A stretch of 64,000 nucleotides of DNA, taken from contig NZ_MBLO01000261.1 in NCBI RefSeq assembly GCF_001854805.1, positions 36,570 to 100,569 on the forward strand, read 5' to 3'. Within the stretch, counting starts at the first letter, position 1. Each line of letters begins with the position of its first letter. Below the pieces are notes generated by a model that saw nothing but the letters and a program-made list of their open reading frames with translations, did not search any database and was not told where the DNA came from. The stretch is from Pseudofrankia coriaricola. Its GTDB lineage: Bacteria > Actinomycetota > Actinomycetes > Frankiales > Frankiaceae. Both the position numbers and the translations under genes were made by a program. This document shows, one piece after another, positions 9,501 through 19,624 of this stretch.

Positions 9501-10622
9501 CGCCCGAAGCTCCGCCTCCCGCGGCGCCGTCCGAGGCAGGACATGGCCTAGTTCCCGCTGGTAGATGTCCGTGATCTCGGCGGCGATCTCGGCCATGCCG
9601 CCCGGCCTGGCGGCCGGGTCGTCGGCCAGGCAGCGCGCCAGCAGGTCAGCCAGCCGCGGCGGCATCGACGGACGGCTGGGGTCGGCGGGGCCTCGGGTCC
9701 GGTAGTCATCCAGGGCGGCGCCGGCGGCGGGACCGGCTAGCCAGGTGACCTCGCCGGTGAACATCTCCAGCACGGTGACCGCGAAGCTGAACACGTCGCT
9801 GCGCCGTCCCACCGGCTCGCCGGCCGCCTGCTCTGGTGAGGCATAGGCCGGCGACAGGCCCCCACTCGTGACCAGCACGGTCGCCGCCACGCCGGCCGGG
9901 CTCGGGCGCGGCCCGCCGGCGAGGCCCTTCGACCGGGCGAGGCCGAAGTCCGTCACCTTGGCCGTGCCCTCGGAGTCGAGGAGGATGTTCGCCGGCTTCA
10001 GGTCCTGGTGGACGACTCCCCGCCCGTGCGCGTGCTCCACTCCCCAGGCGGCCTGGACAGCGACGTCGAGGACGCGGCCCAGCGACTCCGCGGCCCCGCC
10101 ATGGTAGAGCCGGCCGTCGTCGATCCAGTCGCGCAGGCTGCCGCCGTCGACGTACTCGGCGAACACGCGGGGGATCCCGCCGAGCGTGCGGACGTAGTGG
10201 CAGGCGCACAGGTGCGGGTGGACCCCGAGGTTCACCCAGGTTTCCGCCTCCCGGACGAAACGCTCCCTGTCCGCCTCGCCGGCGAACAACTCCGGCCGTG
10301 GGCTCTTGACCGCCAGGTCGACGTTCCAGCCGAGGTGGTGGACCCGGTAGACCAGGCCCATCCCGCCCGACTCGAAGACCTGCCGCACCTCGTACAGGTC
10401 CAGGATCCGGTGCCCGACCGCCCAGACGGCGGGAACATCCCGGGCATCCGCGGAGGATGACGCCGCCCGCCGCGCTGGCGCCGCGGGCGCGGTCTCCAGA
10501 ACGGTGGCGTTCCGGGCCGGCGCCGCGGGCTCTGCTTTCGGCGCCCGCGAGAATTCCGGGCCTTCTCCGCCCTCGCCTCCCTTGTCAGTCTTCCTGCGAC
10601 GCGGCCACCTCACCGTTCCCAC
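6591..10622 (-). CDS. Giant Ser/Thr kinase with TPRs and 14 WD40 repeats
   Basis: A 1343-residue protein. After a basic/Ala-rich leader the kinase domain spans about 75-345: ESGGMGLVY loop, Lys106 (LAVKSPRP), HQDLKPANILL (HRD changed to HQD), DFGLAR at 225-230 and the activation-segment end YASPEQAAGE. TPR-like helices cover about 365-560. Seven WD40 repeats follow, then a 100-residue helical linker, then another seven, so two complete seven-bladed propellers. Nearly every blade ends in TVRVW(D/E)LATG and starts with SVCVSADGR, an extreme uniformity pointing to recent blade amplification. A C-terminal 70-residue tail is helical. GTG start with AAGGGG 6 nt upstream. No membrane segment. Likely a scaffold kinase; substrate unknown. 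Confidence 0.9.
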   Translation of the reverse strand: MGTVRWPRRRKTDKGGEGGEGPEFSRAPKAEPAAPARNATVLETAPAAPARRAASSSADARDVPAVWAVGHRILDLYEVRQVFESGGMGLVYRVHHLGWNVDLAVKSPRPELFAGEADRERFVREAETWVNLGVHPHLCACHYVRTLGGIPRVFAEYVDGGSLRDWIDDGRLYHGGAAESLGRVLDVAVQAAWGVEHAHGRGVVHQDLKPANILLDSEGTAKVTDFGLARSKGLAGGPRPSPAGVAATVLVTSGGLSPAYASPEQAAGEPVGRRSDVFSFAVTVLEMFTGEVTWLAGPAAGAALDDYRTRGPADPSRPSMPPRLADLLARCLADDPAARPGGMAEIAAEITDIYQRELGHVLPRTAPREAELRADELTNRALSMLDLDRVKQAEMLFDEALTADPQHLEATYNAGLLRWRAGRMTDSELVARLEAVLASAPDPGPVPRPLAQPHLKRGDVDVPPPVLKVPAEAARRALMQRLLAQVHLERGDVDVPPPVLKVPAEAARRALMQRLLAQVHLERGDVDSALPLLEEAARRAPEDTEVRAALRRARADGATGRRRRTLEGHTSAVSSVCVSADGRLALSGSHDDTVRVWDLATGRCLHVLEGHTEDVNSVCVTADGRRALSGGDDRTVRVWDLATGRRLRTFRGHTSTVNSVCVSADGRRALSGSDDRTVRVWKLATGRRLRTFSRRLRTFKGHTGDVNSVCVSADGRLALSGGDDRTVRVRKLSTGRRLHILEGHTSLVYSVCVTADGRLALSGSDDRTVRVWDLATGHCLHTLKGHTGGVNSVCVTADGRLALSGSDDRTVRVWDLATGHCLRTLQEHTGNVQSVCVSADGHIALSSSYSRTVRVWELPNVGADVASLQLCRLRPHAELVRHETQLETLLSAAELPTTEGRFPAALTLLRKARTIPGYERDPRALETWRRLSLFSVRTGVRGIWQSRIIDGHGNVTSVCVAADGRLALSSSLGNTVRVWELATGRCLHTLDNGHTFGIKSVCVSSDGRLALSSDNDSTVWVWDLATGSCLRILQGHAGEVNSVCVSADGRLALSGSHDNTVRVWELATGRCLHTLKGHTAILNGALKAVTSVCASPDGRVAVSGGKDCTVRVWDLATGRCLHTLKGHTFGVYSVCVSADGRFALSGSQDRTVRVWDLATGHCLHTLKGHTGIVYSVCVSADGRFALSGSQDRTVRVWDLATGHCLHTLTGHTSEVTSVCVSADGRLALSGSDDRTVRVWEIDWELEARDPADWDEGVRPHLETFLTLHTPVAGSLPPRGEVSEQQIRLGLSRRGRPSWTETDVDSLLRQLQYSGYGWIRPAGVKAELERMARNWEALPPLPGA
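9061..9258 (-). repeat. 99-bp perfect tandem duplication inside kinase TPR region
   Basis: The 99-bp unit 9061-9159 is repeated at 9160-9258 with essentially no change (a T for C appears only at the far edge). The period is 33 codons and adds one extra helix-turn-helix unit (core RRALMQRLLAQVHLERGDVD). A third, diverged unit precedes it in coordinate order (9000-9060). Perfect identity at the DNA level indicates a very recent event. Confidence 0.9.
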
Positions 10623-11136
10623 GGCGCCCCTTCGTCATCGCGCATGGTACCGACAGGCCATCCAAGAAAGTGGCGCGAGTTCACCCGGAAAAGAGAGAAC
10701 CGTGAGCCCCCTTGTCCACGATATTGGTACCGTACACCGGTCAGGAAGGACATGTGACGACCTTTCGGAAACGTCGGCGCACCGTTGCGGCGGTTGTTGG
10801 TGTCTAGGTCCTACGGTCATGGCGGGCCGTTCCCATGCCCGGGGAATGTGAGTAATCCCGTGGCCGCCGGGCGTGGGACCGACGGCGTGACGCCCGTAGA
10901 ACCGGCACGAGAGCGACCCATGGGACGATGCGGGGGAGCGTCCTCGACCCGTAGAAGGCGGTCTCGCCGCCTGACGCCGAACCCCGGCGTACGGACGCTC
11001 CGGGCGCCGAGCTGGCGCCGCTCCGGCGCCACGGAGAGGGTTCGACCGGGTTCGGGTGACCCGAGTGCGGTGTGACGTAGGCACTCCCGCCGCGCAGAAC
11101 TGGCGTCGGCGGTTAACGGACGCTAACCTGGCGGAC
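10623..11136. other. Divergent intergenic region between WD40 kinase and MCC operon
   Basis: No convincing gene. It must contain the promoters of the minus-strand kinases and the plus-strand carboxylase operon. The last 30 bp carry the palindromes listed separately. No clear -35/-10 pair could be picked out with confidence. Confidence 0.6.
11112..11127. promoter_or_regulatory. Palindromic operator 1 of acyl-CoA carboxylase operon
   Basis: GTTAACGGACGCTAAC is a near-perfect inverted repeat (GTTAACG / CGCTAAC). A second copy with the same outer half-sites lies 27 bp downstream. TetR-type regulators of leucine/isovalerate and fatty-acid degradation bind sites of this kind; no such regulator gene adjoins. 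Confidence 0.6.
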
Positions 11137-12789
<1,653 letters not shown>

Positions 12790-12838
12790 GCCCGCCGCGG
12801 CGGAGACAGCAGAGGTGAATGGGCAGGTGACTGGAGCG

Positions 12839-15034
12839 ATGTTCGACACGGTGCTGGTGGCGAACCGCGGGGAGATCGCGGTCCGGGTGATCCGGACGTT
12901 GCGGCAGCTCGGGATCCGGTCGGTCGCCGTCTACTCGGACGCGGACGCCGGCGCCCGCCACGTCCGCGAGGCCGACGTCGCGGTCCGGATCGGCCCGGCG
13001 CCCGCGCGCGAGTCGTACCTGAACCCCTCCGCGGTGCTGGCCGCCGCCTGGGCGACCGGCGCCCGCGCGATCCACCCGGGCTACGGCTTCCTCTCCGAGA
13101 ACGCCGCGTTCGCCGCCGCCTGCGCCGACACGGGCGTCGTCTTCGTCGGGCCGCCGGTGCGGGCGGTCGAGGTGATGGGTGACAAGATCGCCGCGAAGCG
13201 CGCGATGATCGACGCGGGCGTGCCGGTGGTGCCCGGGCGGGCCGAGCCGGGGATGGACGCCGCGGCGCTCGCCGAAGCCGCCGAGGAGATCGGGTTCCCG
13301 GTGCTGATCAAGCCATCGGCCGGCGGCGGCGGCAAGGGCATGCGCGTGGCCCGCTCGGCGGCCGAGCTGGGCGACGCGATCGCGTCGGCCCGCCGGGAGG
13401 CGGCGAACGCGTTCGGCGACGACACCCTCTTCCTCGAGCGCTACGTCGAGGGCCCCCGCCACATCGAGGTGCAGGTCCTTGCCGACGCGCATGGCACCGT
13501 CATCCACCTGGGTGAACGCGAGTGCAGCCTCCAGCGGCGCCACCAGAAGATCATCGAAGAGGCGCCGTCGGCGCTGCTCACCGCGCACCCCGGCGGCGCG
13601 GCGACCCGGGAGCGGATCGGCGCCGCCGCCGTCACCGCCGCCGCGGCCGTCGGCTACGTCGGGGCCGGCACGGTCGAGTTCATCGTCGCGGGCGACGAGC
13701 CGGAGACCTTCTACTTCCTGGAGATGAACACCCGCCTACAGGTCGAGCACCCGGTCACCGAGCTGGTCACCGGCGTCGACCTGGTCGCCGAGCAGCTGCG
13801 TGTCGCGGCCGGTGAGCCGCTGCGGCTGCGCCAGCGAGACGTCGTCCTGTCCGGCCACGCCGTCGAGGCCCGCGTCTACGCCGAGGACCCGGCCCGTGGC
13901 TTCCTGCCGACAGGTGGGGAGATCGTCGCCCTCGCGGAGCCGGTGGGAGAGGGGGTGCGGGTCGACTCGGGGGTCGCGGCCGGCACGACGGTCGGCTCCG
14001 ACTACGACCCGATGCTGGCGAAGGTGATCGCCTGGGCGCCGGACCGCGTGGGCGCGCTGCGCCGGCTCGACGCGGCGCTCGCCGGCACCGTGCTGCTCGG
14101 CGTGACCACCAACCTCGGCTTCCTGCGCACCCTGCTCGGCCACCCCGACGTCCGCGCGGGCGCGCTGGACACCGGCCTCGTCGAGCGCCACCTCGCCGAG
14201 CTGACGGCCGCAGCCCGCCCCGCGGAGGCGAACGCCACGGCCGGCGCCACCGAAGCCGTCGGCGGGCCGCCGGGGGACGCGCTCGCCGTGTACGCGCTCG
14301 CGCAGCTGTCGCGGCTCGGGCCGGCCGGGCCGGTCGTCGACCCGTGGGACATCCCGTCCGGCTGGCGGGTCGGCGACGACGCCTGGCTGTCCTGGACGGT
14401 CGACGTAGGCGGTGGCGTGCGCCGTCGGGTGGACGTGCGCGGCCTGCCGGCCGCCGCGTCGGTGCGCATCGACCAGCGGGCGCCGATAGCGGCGTCCGTC
14501 GCGCGGGTCGGCGAGCCCGCCGCGGCCGGCGCGGCTGGTGCGGTTGGTGCGGCCGGGACGGGTGGCGCGGCCGCCGTGATGGGCACGGTCTCCGGCGGCG
14601 GCCTGGCCGCGGCGGAGCGGCTGCTCGTCACCCTCGACGGCGTGACGAGCAGCTGGTACGTCGCGGCCGGTCCCGCCGCCCCCGGGGCGACCTCCGGCGT
14701 GCTGTGGGTCGGCGCCGGCGGGGCCGCGTGGCCGCTCGCGGAGTGGGTGCGCGAGCCGGGGGCGGCCGCGGCGGCGGCCGGCGACGGGCAGGCCCGCAGC
14801 CCCATGCCCGGCACGGTCATCGCGGTCGACGTCGCCGCCGGCGACACCGTCGCCGAGGGCCAGCGGCTCGCCGTCGTCGAGGCGATGAAGATGGAGCACG
14901 CGATCACCGCGCCGGTCGCGGGCCTGGTCAAGGACGTCCTGGTCGGCGTCGGCGCGCGGGTCGATCTCGACGCCCTGCTCGCCGTCGTCGAGCCGGCCGC
15001 CGCGGAGCCGAGCGCCGCCGAGGCGGGCGCATGA
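12839..15034 (+). CDS. mccA: Acyl-CoA carboxylase alpha subunit (biotin carboxylase-BCCP)
   Basis: Residues 1-450 form biotin carboxylase with the ATP-grasp signature: [20 protein letters not shown] at the start, [28 protein letters not shown] and [15 protein letters not shown] linker of about 200 Ala/Gly-rich residues follows. The C-terminus is a biotin carrier domain with EAMKMEH, the biotinylated lysine being about residue 684. It pairs with the beta subunit upstream. ATG 12839 is favoured because the conserved fold begins immediately after it and GGAG precedes it; a GTG at 12815 is possible. The acyl-CoA specificity is set by the beta subunit, so the methylcrotonyl assignment comes from its partner and neighbours. 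Confidence 0.9.
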   Translation: MFDTVLVANRGEIAVRVIRTLRQLGIRSVAVYSDADAGARHVREADVAVRIGPAPARESYLNPSAVLAAAWATGARAIHPGYGFLSENAAFAAACADTGVVFVGPPVRAVEVMGDKIAAKRAMIDAGVPVVPGRAEPGMDAAALAEAAEEIGFPVLIKPSAGGGGKGMRVARSAAELGDAIASARREAANAFGDDTLFLERYVEGPRHIEVQVLADAHGTVIHLGERECSLQRRHQKIIEEAPSALLTAHPGGAATRERIGAAAVTAAAAVGYVGAGTVEFIVAGDEPETFYFLEMNTRLQVEHPVTELVTGVDLVAEQLRVAAGEPLRLRQRDVVLSGHAVEARVYAEDPARGFLPTGGEIVALAEPVGEGVRVDSGVAAGTTVGSDYDPMLAKVIAWAPDRVGALRRLDAALAGTVLLGVTTNLGFLRTLLGHPDVRAGALDTGLVERHLAELTAAARPAEANATAGATEAVGGPPGDALAVYALAQLSRLGPAGPVVDPWDIPSGWRVGDDAWLSWTVDVGGGVRRRVDVRGLPAAASVRIDQRAPIAASVARVGEPAAAGAAGAVGAAGTGGAAAVMGTVSGGGLAAAERLLVTLDGVTSSWYVAAGPAAPGATSGVLWVGAGGAAWPLAEWVREPGAAAAAAGDGQARSPMPGTVIAVDVAAGDTVAEGQRLAVVEAMKMEHAITAPVAGLVKDVLVGVGARVDLDALLAVVEPAAAEPSAAEAGA

Positions 15035-15149
15035 GGGCCATCCTGGAACACGGGAAGCACCCGTCGGCGGCCTCGCTCAGGAGCACCTTCACCGCCGGGG
15101 CCGGCCCGCCACACCAGCCGACCAGCGCTGATCAGTAAGGAGCGCGACG

Positions 15150-16301
15150 ATGCCTGACACCCGGCTCACCGACGAGCAGGAGGCACTGCGCAAGACGATC
15201 GAGGAGTTCGCCCGCGAGGTCGTCGCCCCGGTCGCCGCGCACCACGACGAGACGAAGACGTTCCCCTACGAGGTCGTCGCCCAGATGGGCGAGCTGGGGC
15301 TGTTCGGGCTGCCGTTCCCTGAGGAGTACGGCGGCCAGGGCGCCGAGTACTTCACGCTGTGCCTGGCGATCGAGGAGCTGGCCAGGGTCGACTCGTCCGT
15401 CGCGATCACCCTGGAGGCGGGCGTCGGGCTCGGCGCGATGCCGATCTACCGGTTCGGGACCGAGGAGCAGCGCCAGGAGTGGCTGCCGGAGCTGACGAGC
15501 GGGCGCGCGCTCGGTGCGTTCGGCCTGACCGAGCCCGGCGCCGGCAGCGACGCGGGCGGCACCCGCACCACCGCCCGCCTCGAGGGCGACGAATGGCTGA
15601 TCAACGGCTCGAAGGCGTTCATCACCAACTCGGGCACCGACATCACCCGCGTCGTCACCGTCACCGCCATCACCGGCCGCTCCGAGGCCGGCAAGCCAGA
15701 GATCTCCACGATCATCGTTCCGGTCCCGACGCCCGGCTTCACCGCCGAGCCCGCGTACTCCAAGGTCGGCTGGCACGCCTCCGACACCCACCCGCTGTCC
15801 TTCACCGACGTGCGGGTGCCCGCCGCGAACCTTCTGGGCGAGCGCGGCCGTGGCTACGCGAACTTCCTGCGGATCCTCGACGAGGGCCGGATCGCGATCT
15901 CGGCGCTGTCCGTCGGCCTCGCCCAGGCCTGCGTCGACGAGTCGGTGAAGTACGCGAAGGAGCGCCAGGCGTTCGGCGCCCCGATCGGCACCTACCAGGC
16001 GATCCAGTTCAAGATCGCCGAGATGGAGGCGCGGACGCACGTCGCCCGCACCGCCTACTACGACGCCGCGGCCAGGATGCTCGCCGGCCGGCCGTTCAAG
16101 AAGGAGGCGGCGATCGCCAAGCTGTTCTCCTCGGAGACGGCGGTGACGAACGCCCGCGAGGCGACGCAGATCTTCGGCGGCTACGGCTTCATGAACGAGT
16201 ACCCCGTCGCCCGCCACTGGCGCGACGCGAAGATCCTGGAGATCGGCGAGGGCACCTCCGAGGTGCAGAAGATGCTCATCGCCCGCCATCTGGGCCTCTA
16301 G
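15150..16301 (+). CDS. Acyl-CoA dehydrogenase, short/branched-chain type
   Basis: A 383-residue FAD-dependent dehydrogenase with all family hallmarks: GLPFPEEYGGQG, FGLTEPGAGSDAGG (substrate/FAD loop), YAKERQAFGAPIG and GGYGFMNEYPVARHWRD. The base-position motif reads ILEIGEGTSEVQ, so the catalytic glutamate is at the MCAD/SCAD place (about Glu367). Isovaleryl-CoA dehydrogenases have Ala there and use another Glu. This favours a 2-methylbutyryl/isobutyryl or broad short-chain enzyme rather than a strict IVD. GGAGCG lies 6 nt before the ATG. It closes the MCC operon, 115 bp after the alpha subunit, and with it suggests branched-chain amino-acid catabolism. Confidence 0.88.
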   Translation: MPDTRLTDEQEALRKTIEEFAREVVAPVAAHHDETKTFPYEVVAQMGELGLFGLPFPEEYGGQGAEYFTLCLAIEELARVDSSVAITLEAGVGLGAMPIYRFGTEEQRQEWLPELTSGRALGAFGLTEPGAGSDAGGTRTTARLEGDEWLINGSKAFITNSGTDITRVVTVTAITGRSEAGKPEISTIIVPVPTPGFTAEPAYSKVGWHASDTHPLSFTDVRVPAANLLGERGRGYANFLRILDEGRIAISALSVGLAQACVDESVKYAKERQAFGAPIGTYQAIQFKIAEMEARTHVARTAYYDAAARMLAGRPFKKEAAIAKLFSSETAVTNAREATQIFGGYGFMNEYPVARHWRDAKILEIGEGTSEVQKMLIARHLGL

Positions 16302-16420
16302 CCGGCGCACCGGCCGGAGCGGGTGAGCGAGGGCTTGACGAGCCGCCTGACCGCCTCGGTCGACGGTAAGTCACGACATGTGCACCCTGTTTAGATTTGT
16401 CCCTACGTGTCGCCGTCGGT

Positions 16421-16438
16421 ACTGTCGTACTAGACAGT
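16421..16438. promoter_or_regulatory. Palindrome upstream of toxin-antitoxin operon
   Basis: ACTGTC-gtacta-GACAGT, a perfect 6+6 inverted repeat 54 bp upstream of the antitoxin start. Its place fits the autoregulatory operator typical of antitoxin DNA-binding domains. A TATAGT hexamer at 16481-16486 could be a -10 box that would give an almost leaderless mRNA. Confidence 0.45.
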
Positions 16439-16492
16439 GTTTGGGTCGTCACATGAAGATCGTCGGGGGTCGCTGGTGTGTATAGTATGCGC

Positions 16493-16729
16493 ATGGCGAG
16501 GGTGAACATCACGGTGCCTGATGATCTTCTCGTGCGCGCGAAGGCGGCTGGTGTCAACGTCTCGCGGGTGACCGCGGCCGCGCTGGTCGAGGAGCTCGAC
16601 CGGCAGGCGAAACTCGCCGAGCTGGACGCATACCTTCTCGAACTGGAGAACGACCTCGGACCGATCCCCGCCGACGAGGCGGCTGCCGCCCGTGACTGGG
16701 CTGACCGCCTCCAGAGGCACTCCCGATGA
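16493..16729 (+). CDS. Type II antitoxin, ribbon-helix-helix type (VapB/CcdA-like)
   Basis: A 78-residue protein starting MARVNITVPDDLLVRAKAAG, the typical beta-strand plus helix of a ribbon-helix-helix dimer, followed by VSRVTAAALVEELDRQ. The acidic C-terminal half (LDAYLLELENDLGPIPADEA) is the likely toxin-binding tail. The start at 16493 matches the family; in-frame starts at 16478 and 16487 would add up to five residues. The stop overlaps the toxin start by ATGA. It should neutralise the adjacent PIN toxin and repress the operon. Confidence 0.8.
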   Translation: MARVNITVPDDLLVRAKAAGVNVSRVTAAALVEELDRQAKLAELDAYLLELENDLGPIPADEAAAARDWADRLQRHSR

Positions 16730-17112
16730 CGCTCGTCCTCGACTCGGGCGGCCTGTCGGATCTGGTGCACCACCGCGCGCGGCTGGCCGAGCTACGCGCC
16801 CGCGGGCTTTGGCCCGCGCAGGTCCCGGTCGTGGTCCTGACCGAGGCTCTCACCGGCAACCACCAACGTGACTTCCACACGAACAGGCTGCTGCGGGCCT
16901 GCCAGGTCCGCGAGGTCGACGAGCTGTTGGCGCGCGAAGGGGCCAGGGTTCGGACCGCCACCGGGCGTGCCGGATCCATCAGCGCGACCGACGCCATCGT
17001 CGCGGCCTTCGCGGCAACCCAGCATGATCCGGTCATCCTCACGAGCGACCCCACCGACCTGGCCGCTCTCACGGCACACACCGCCCAACCGGTCGCGGTT
17101 CAGGCGGTCTAA
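16726..17112 (+). CDS. vapC: PIN-domain ribonuclease toxin, VapC-like
   Basis: A 128-residue PIN domain. The conserved acidic residues are Asp6 (LVLDSGGL), Glu40 (VVLTEALT), Asp89 (SATDAIVA) and Asp108 (LTSDPTDL), which would bind the metal of the RNase site. All key residues are present, so it should be active. Its ATG is inside the stop region of the antitoxin gene, giving coupled translation. VapC toxins cut tRNA or rRNA; the target of this one is unknown. Confidence 0.85.
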   Translation: MTLVLDSGGLSDLVHHRARLAELRARGLWPAQVPVVVLTEALTGNHQRDFHTNRLLRACQVREVDELLAREGARVRTATGRAGSISATDAIVAAFAATQHDPVILTSDPTDLAALTAHTAQPVAVQAV

Positions 17113-17181
17113 CCCACCTGCCGCGGTTGGGTTCCCTTCGGATTCATCGCGGAGGCGCGACCATCGCGGCCGCGAGCCCCG

Positions 17182-17427
17182 TCAGCCATCCGTTGAGAGG
17201 CGACTGACCGTGGCGGCGATGCTCTTCTCGAACGCGTCGTCCGGCGGAGTCGTGCCCGCAAGGGCGGCCCGCAGGTCAGCGCCGGTCCGCCTGCGCGTCG
17301 GGCCAATTTCCGCGATCGGTCGATGGCCACCGGTGATCGTGATGGTCTCGCCAGCCGCGACCGCGTCGAGCAGGCCGGAGAACCTCCGCGAGGCATCGGT
17401 CGCCGTCATGGTCCTCATGGTCATCAA
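17182..17427 (-). CDS. Orphan Phd/YefM-family antitoxin
   Basis: An 81-residue protein beginning MMTMRTMTATDASRRFSGLL and continuing VAAGETITITGGHRPIAEIG, the standard Phd/YefM fold in which the N-terminus binds DNA. No toxin follows on the minus strand; the space downstream is occupied by the convergent vapC gene 70 bp away. It is therefore solitary. It may once have been paired, or may act as a free regulator or an anti-toxin for a distant partner. Several Met codons lie within the first seven residues, so the exact start is uncertain. Confidence 0.8.
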   Translation of the reverse strand: MMTMRTMTATDASRRFSGLLDAVAAGETITITGGHRPIAEIGPTRRRTGADLRAALAGTTPPDDAFEKSIAATVSRLSTDG

Positions 17428-17778
17428 GTCTTGTCTGAAAATCAGATTCTGGCGACGCGGGCCGCGTCGCTGCTCGGCGCGGTAGCCGCCTCCCGGACCG
17501 CCGGCGCCCGCGCGGCATAAATCCCTGACGTCATGGCGGCCGGGGGCGCTACGGTTGACCTCGCTCCCGGCTCACGGACGGGCTGGCAGCGGATGGTCCG
17601 ACCGTGGGCAGAGGAGCGATCCGCATGGGCTTCGTCGGGGCGGCGCGCCGACCGAGGTAGCCGAGCCGTCCGTCGAGGGTGGCTCGGCCTCGATCGCCGC
17701 TGACCGCCGCGCGCCGTCAGCCGACCGCCCCCAGACGACGCGGCCTCGCGGGCCGCCTCGACGTGACGGAGCCTTCCG
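17428..17778. other. Intergenic region upstream of proS
   Basis: No gene seen. It contains the 24-bp stretch 17460-17483 that reappears (23 of 24 identical) after proS at 19519-19542. No T-box-like leader could be recognised. Confidence 0.5.
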
Positions 17779-19512
17779 ATGAACGCGTCTTCCCGCGTGC
17801 ATTTTCTTTCCCGTGTCCTCGTCCGGACGCTTCGCGACGACCCGGCGGAGGCCGAGACGGCCAACCACCGGCTGCTGGTGCGCGGCGGGTACATCCGCAA
17901 GGCCACCTCCGGCGTGTACAGCTACCTGCCGCTCGGGCTGCGCGTCCTGCGCCGGATCGAGGACGTCGTGCGCGAGGAGATGACGGCGGCCGGGTGCCAG
18001 GAGCTGCTGATGCCGGCGCTGATGCCCCGCGAGCTGTGGGAACGCACCGGCCGGTGGGACCGCTACGGCGACCTGATGTTCCGCGTGACGGACCGCAAAG
18101 GGACCGAGCTCTGCCTGGGCCCGACGCACGAGGAGCTGGTCACCAGCCTGGTCGCGGGCGAGGTCGGAAGCTACCGCGACCTGCCGCTGCGGGTCTTCCA
18201 GATCCAGACCAAGTACCGCGACGAGCTGCGGCCGCGTGCCGGTCTCCTGCGCTCCCGGGACTTCGTCATGAAGGACGCCTACAGCTTCCACGACGGCCAG
18301 GACTCGCTGCGTGAGACCTACCGGGTGATGTACGACGCCTACGAGCGGGTCTTCGCGCGCTGTGGGCTGCGGTTCCGCGCCGTCGAGGCGCAGGCCGGCG
18401 AGATCGGCGGCGACGTGAACCACGAGTTCATGGCGCCCACCGAGGTCGGCGAGGATCTCGTCGTGTACGCGCCCGCGGGCACCTATGCCGCGAACCTGGA
18501 GGCCGCCACCTGCGCCCGCCCGGCGCCGGTCGAGTCGGGGACCCGTCCGCTGCTCCGCGCTCACACACCGGGGGCGCGCAGCGTCGACGAGGTGGCCGGG
18601 TTCCTCGGGATCCCGGCGAGCCAGATCCTGAAATGCCTGCTCTACAAGATTCCGGACGGCGCGGGAACGGAGGTCGTGGCCGCGCTGTGCCCGGGCGACC
18701 GGGAGGTCAACGAGCACAAGCTCGCGCGGGTGCTCGGCGCGGTGCCCGTCCTCCTGGACGCCGCCGACTTCGCCGCGCACCCCGCTCTGGTGCGCGGGCA
18801 TGTCGGCCCGGTCGGGCTCGCTCCCCACGTCGCCAGGATCGTCGCGGACCATCACGTGACGACCGGCCGTGACTGGTGCGCCGGCGCGAACGAGCCCGAC
18901 CACCACCTGACCGGCTGCAACCACGGACGCGACTTCGAGCCGGACGAGTGGGCCGACATCGTCGACGTCCGCGCCGGCGACCCGTCCCCGGACGGCAGCG
19001 GACCGCTCGCGGTCGAACGCGCCGTCGAGATCGGGCACATCTTCCAGCTCGGCACCAGATACACGGTGCCGCTGGAGGCGACGTTCCTCGATGCCGCGGG
19101 CAACGACCTGCCGATGGTGATGGGCTGCTACGGGATCGGGATCAGTCGCCTCCTGTCTGTGGTGGTCGAGCAGCACCACGACGAGCACGGCATCGTCTGG
19201 CCGGCGTCGCTCGCCCCGTACGACGTCGCGGTGATCCCGCTGGGCCGCAAGGTCGACCCGACCGTCGTCCAGGCCGTTACCGACGCGCTCGCGGAAGCCG
19301 GTCTCGACGTTCTCGTCGACGACCGCCCGGGCGGCTCTGCCGGCGTCCGGTTCGCCGACGCCGACCTCATCGGCTGCCCTTACCAGGTCATCGTCGGCCG
19401 GCGCGCGGCCGAGGGCATCGTCGAGCTCCGCTCCCGCGACCGCTCCGTCGTCACCGAGACCCTCGTCGACGACCTGGTCACGGCTCTCGCCCGCCTCCGC
19501 CACGCCCACTGA
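17779..19512 (+). CDS. proS: Prolyl-tRNA synthetase, bacterial type
   Basis: A 577-residue class II synthetase that charges tRNA-Pro. Motif 2 is seen as QTKYRDELRPRAGLLRSRDF followed by VMKDAYSFH. Motif 3 is MGCYGIGISRLL. Between them lies the INS editing insertion (about 225-400) with ILKCLLYK and VVAALCPGDREVNEHK. The anticodon-binding domain at the end carries DVAVIPLG and LDVLVDDRPGGSAGVRFADA. The length and order are normal for the bacterial form. The neighbours are unrelated, so it may be the only copy or an extra one. Part of its editing domain is duplicated 18 bp after the gene. Confidence 0.95.
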   Translation: MNASSRVHFLSRVLVRTLRDDPAEAETANHRLLVRGGYIRKATSGVYSYLPLGLRVLRRIEDVVREEMTAAGCQELLMPALMPRELWERTGRWDRYGDLMFRVTDRKGTELCLGPTHEELVTSLVAGEVGSYRDLPLRVFQIQTKYRDELRPRAGLLRSRDFVMKDAYSFHDGQDSLRETYRVMYDAYERVFARCGLRFRAVEAQAGEIGGDVNHEFMAPTEVGEDLVVYAPAGTYAANLEAATCARPAPVESGTRPLLRAHTPGARSVDEVAGFLGIPASQILKCLLYKIPDGAGTEVVAALCPGDREVNEHKLARVLGAVPVLLDAADFAAHPALVRGHVGPVGLAPHVARIVADHHVTTGRDWCAGANEPDHHLTGCNHGRDFEPDEWADIVDVRAGDPSPDGSGPLAVERAVEIGHIFQLGTRYTVPLEATFLDAAGNDLPMVMGCYGIGISRLLSVVVEQHHDEHGIVWPASLAPYDVAVIPLGRKVDPTVVQAVTDALAEAGLDVLVDDRPGGSAGVRFADADLIGCPYQVIVGRRAAEGIVELRSRDRSVVTETLVDDLVTALARLRHAH

Positions 19513-19518
19513 GCGCCC

Positions 19519-19605
19519 GGCCGCGTCGCTGCTCCGCGCGGTGCCCGTCCTCTTGGACGCCGCCGACATGTCCACGCACCCCGCCTTGGTGCGCGGGCAT
19601 GTCGG
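19519..19605 (+). pseudogene. Mosaic fragment duplicated from proS
   Basis: Bases 19530-19605 match proS codons at 18731-18806 with about 8 differences in 76. The preserved text corresponds to the editing-domain segment AVPVLLDAAD...HPALVRGHVG. Bases 19519-19542 also match the region upstream of proS (17460-17483, one difference). The fragment has no start, no stop and no role; it is a recombination scar. Confidence 0.8.
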
Positions 19606-19624
19606 GTGGGGCCGGCGAGGCGCG

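Noticed and set aside
11056..11136. Earlier GTG start for mccB
   Set aside because: It would place both operator palindromes in coding sequence, and the added residues are not family-like.
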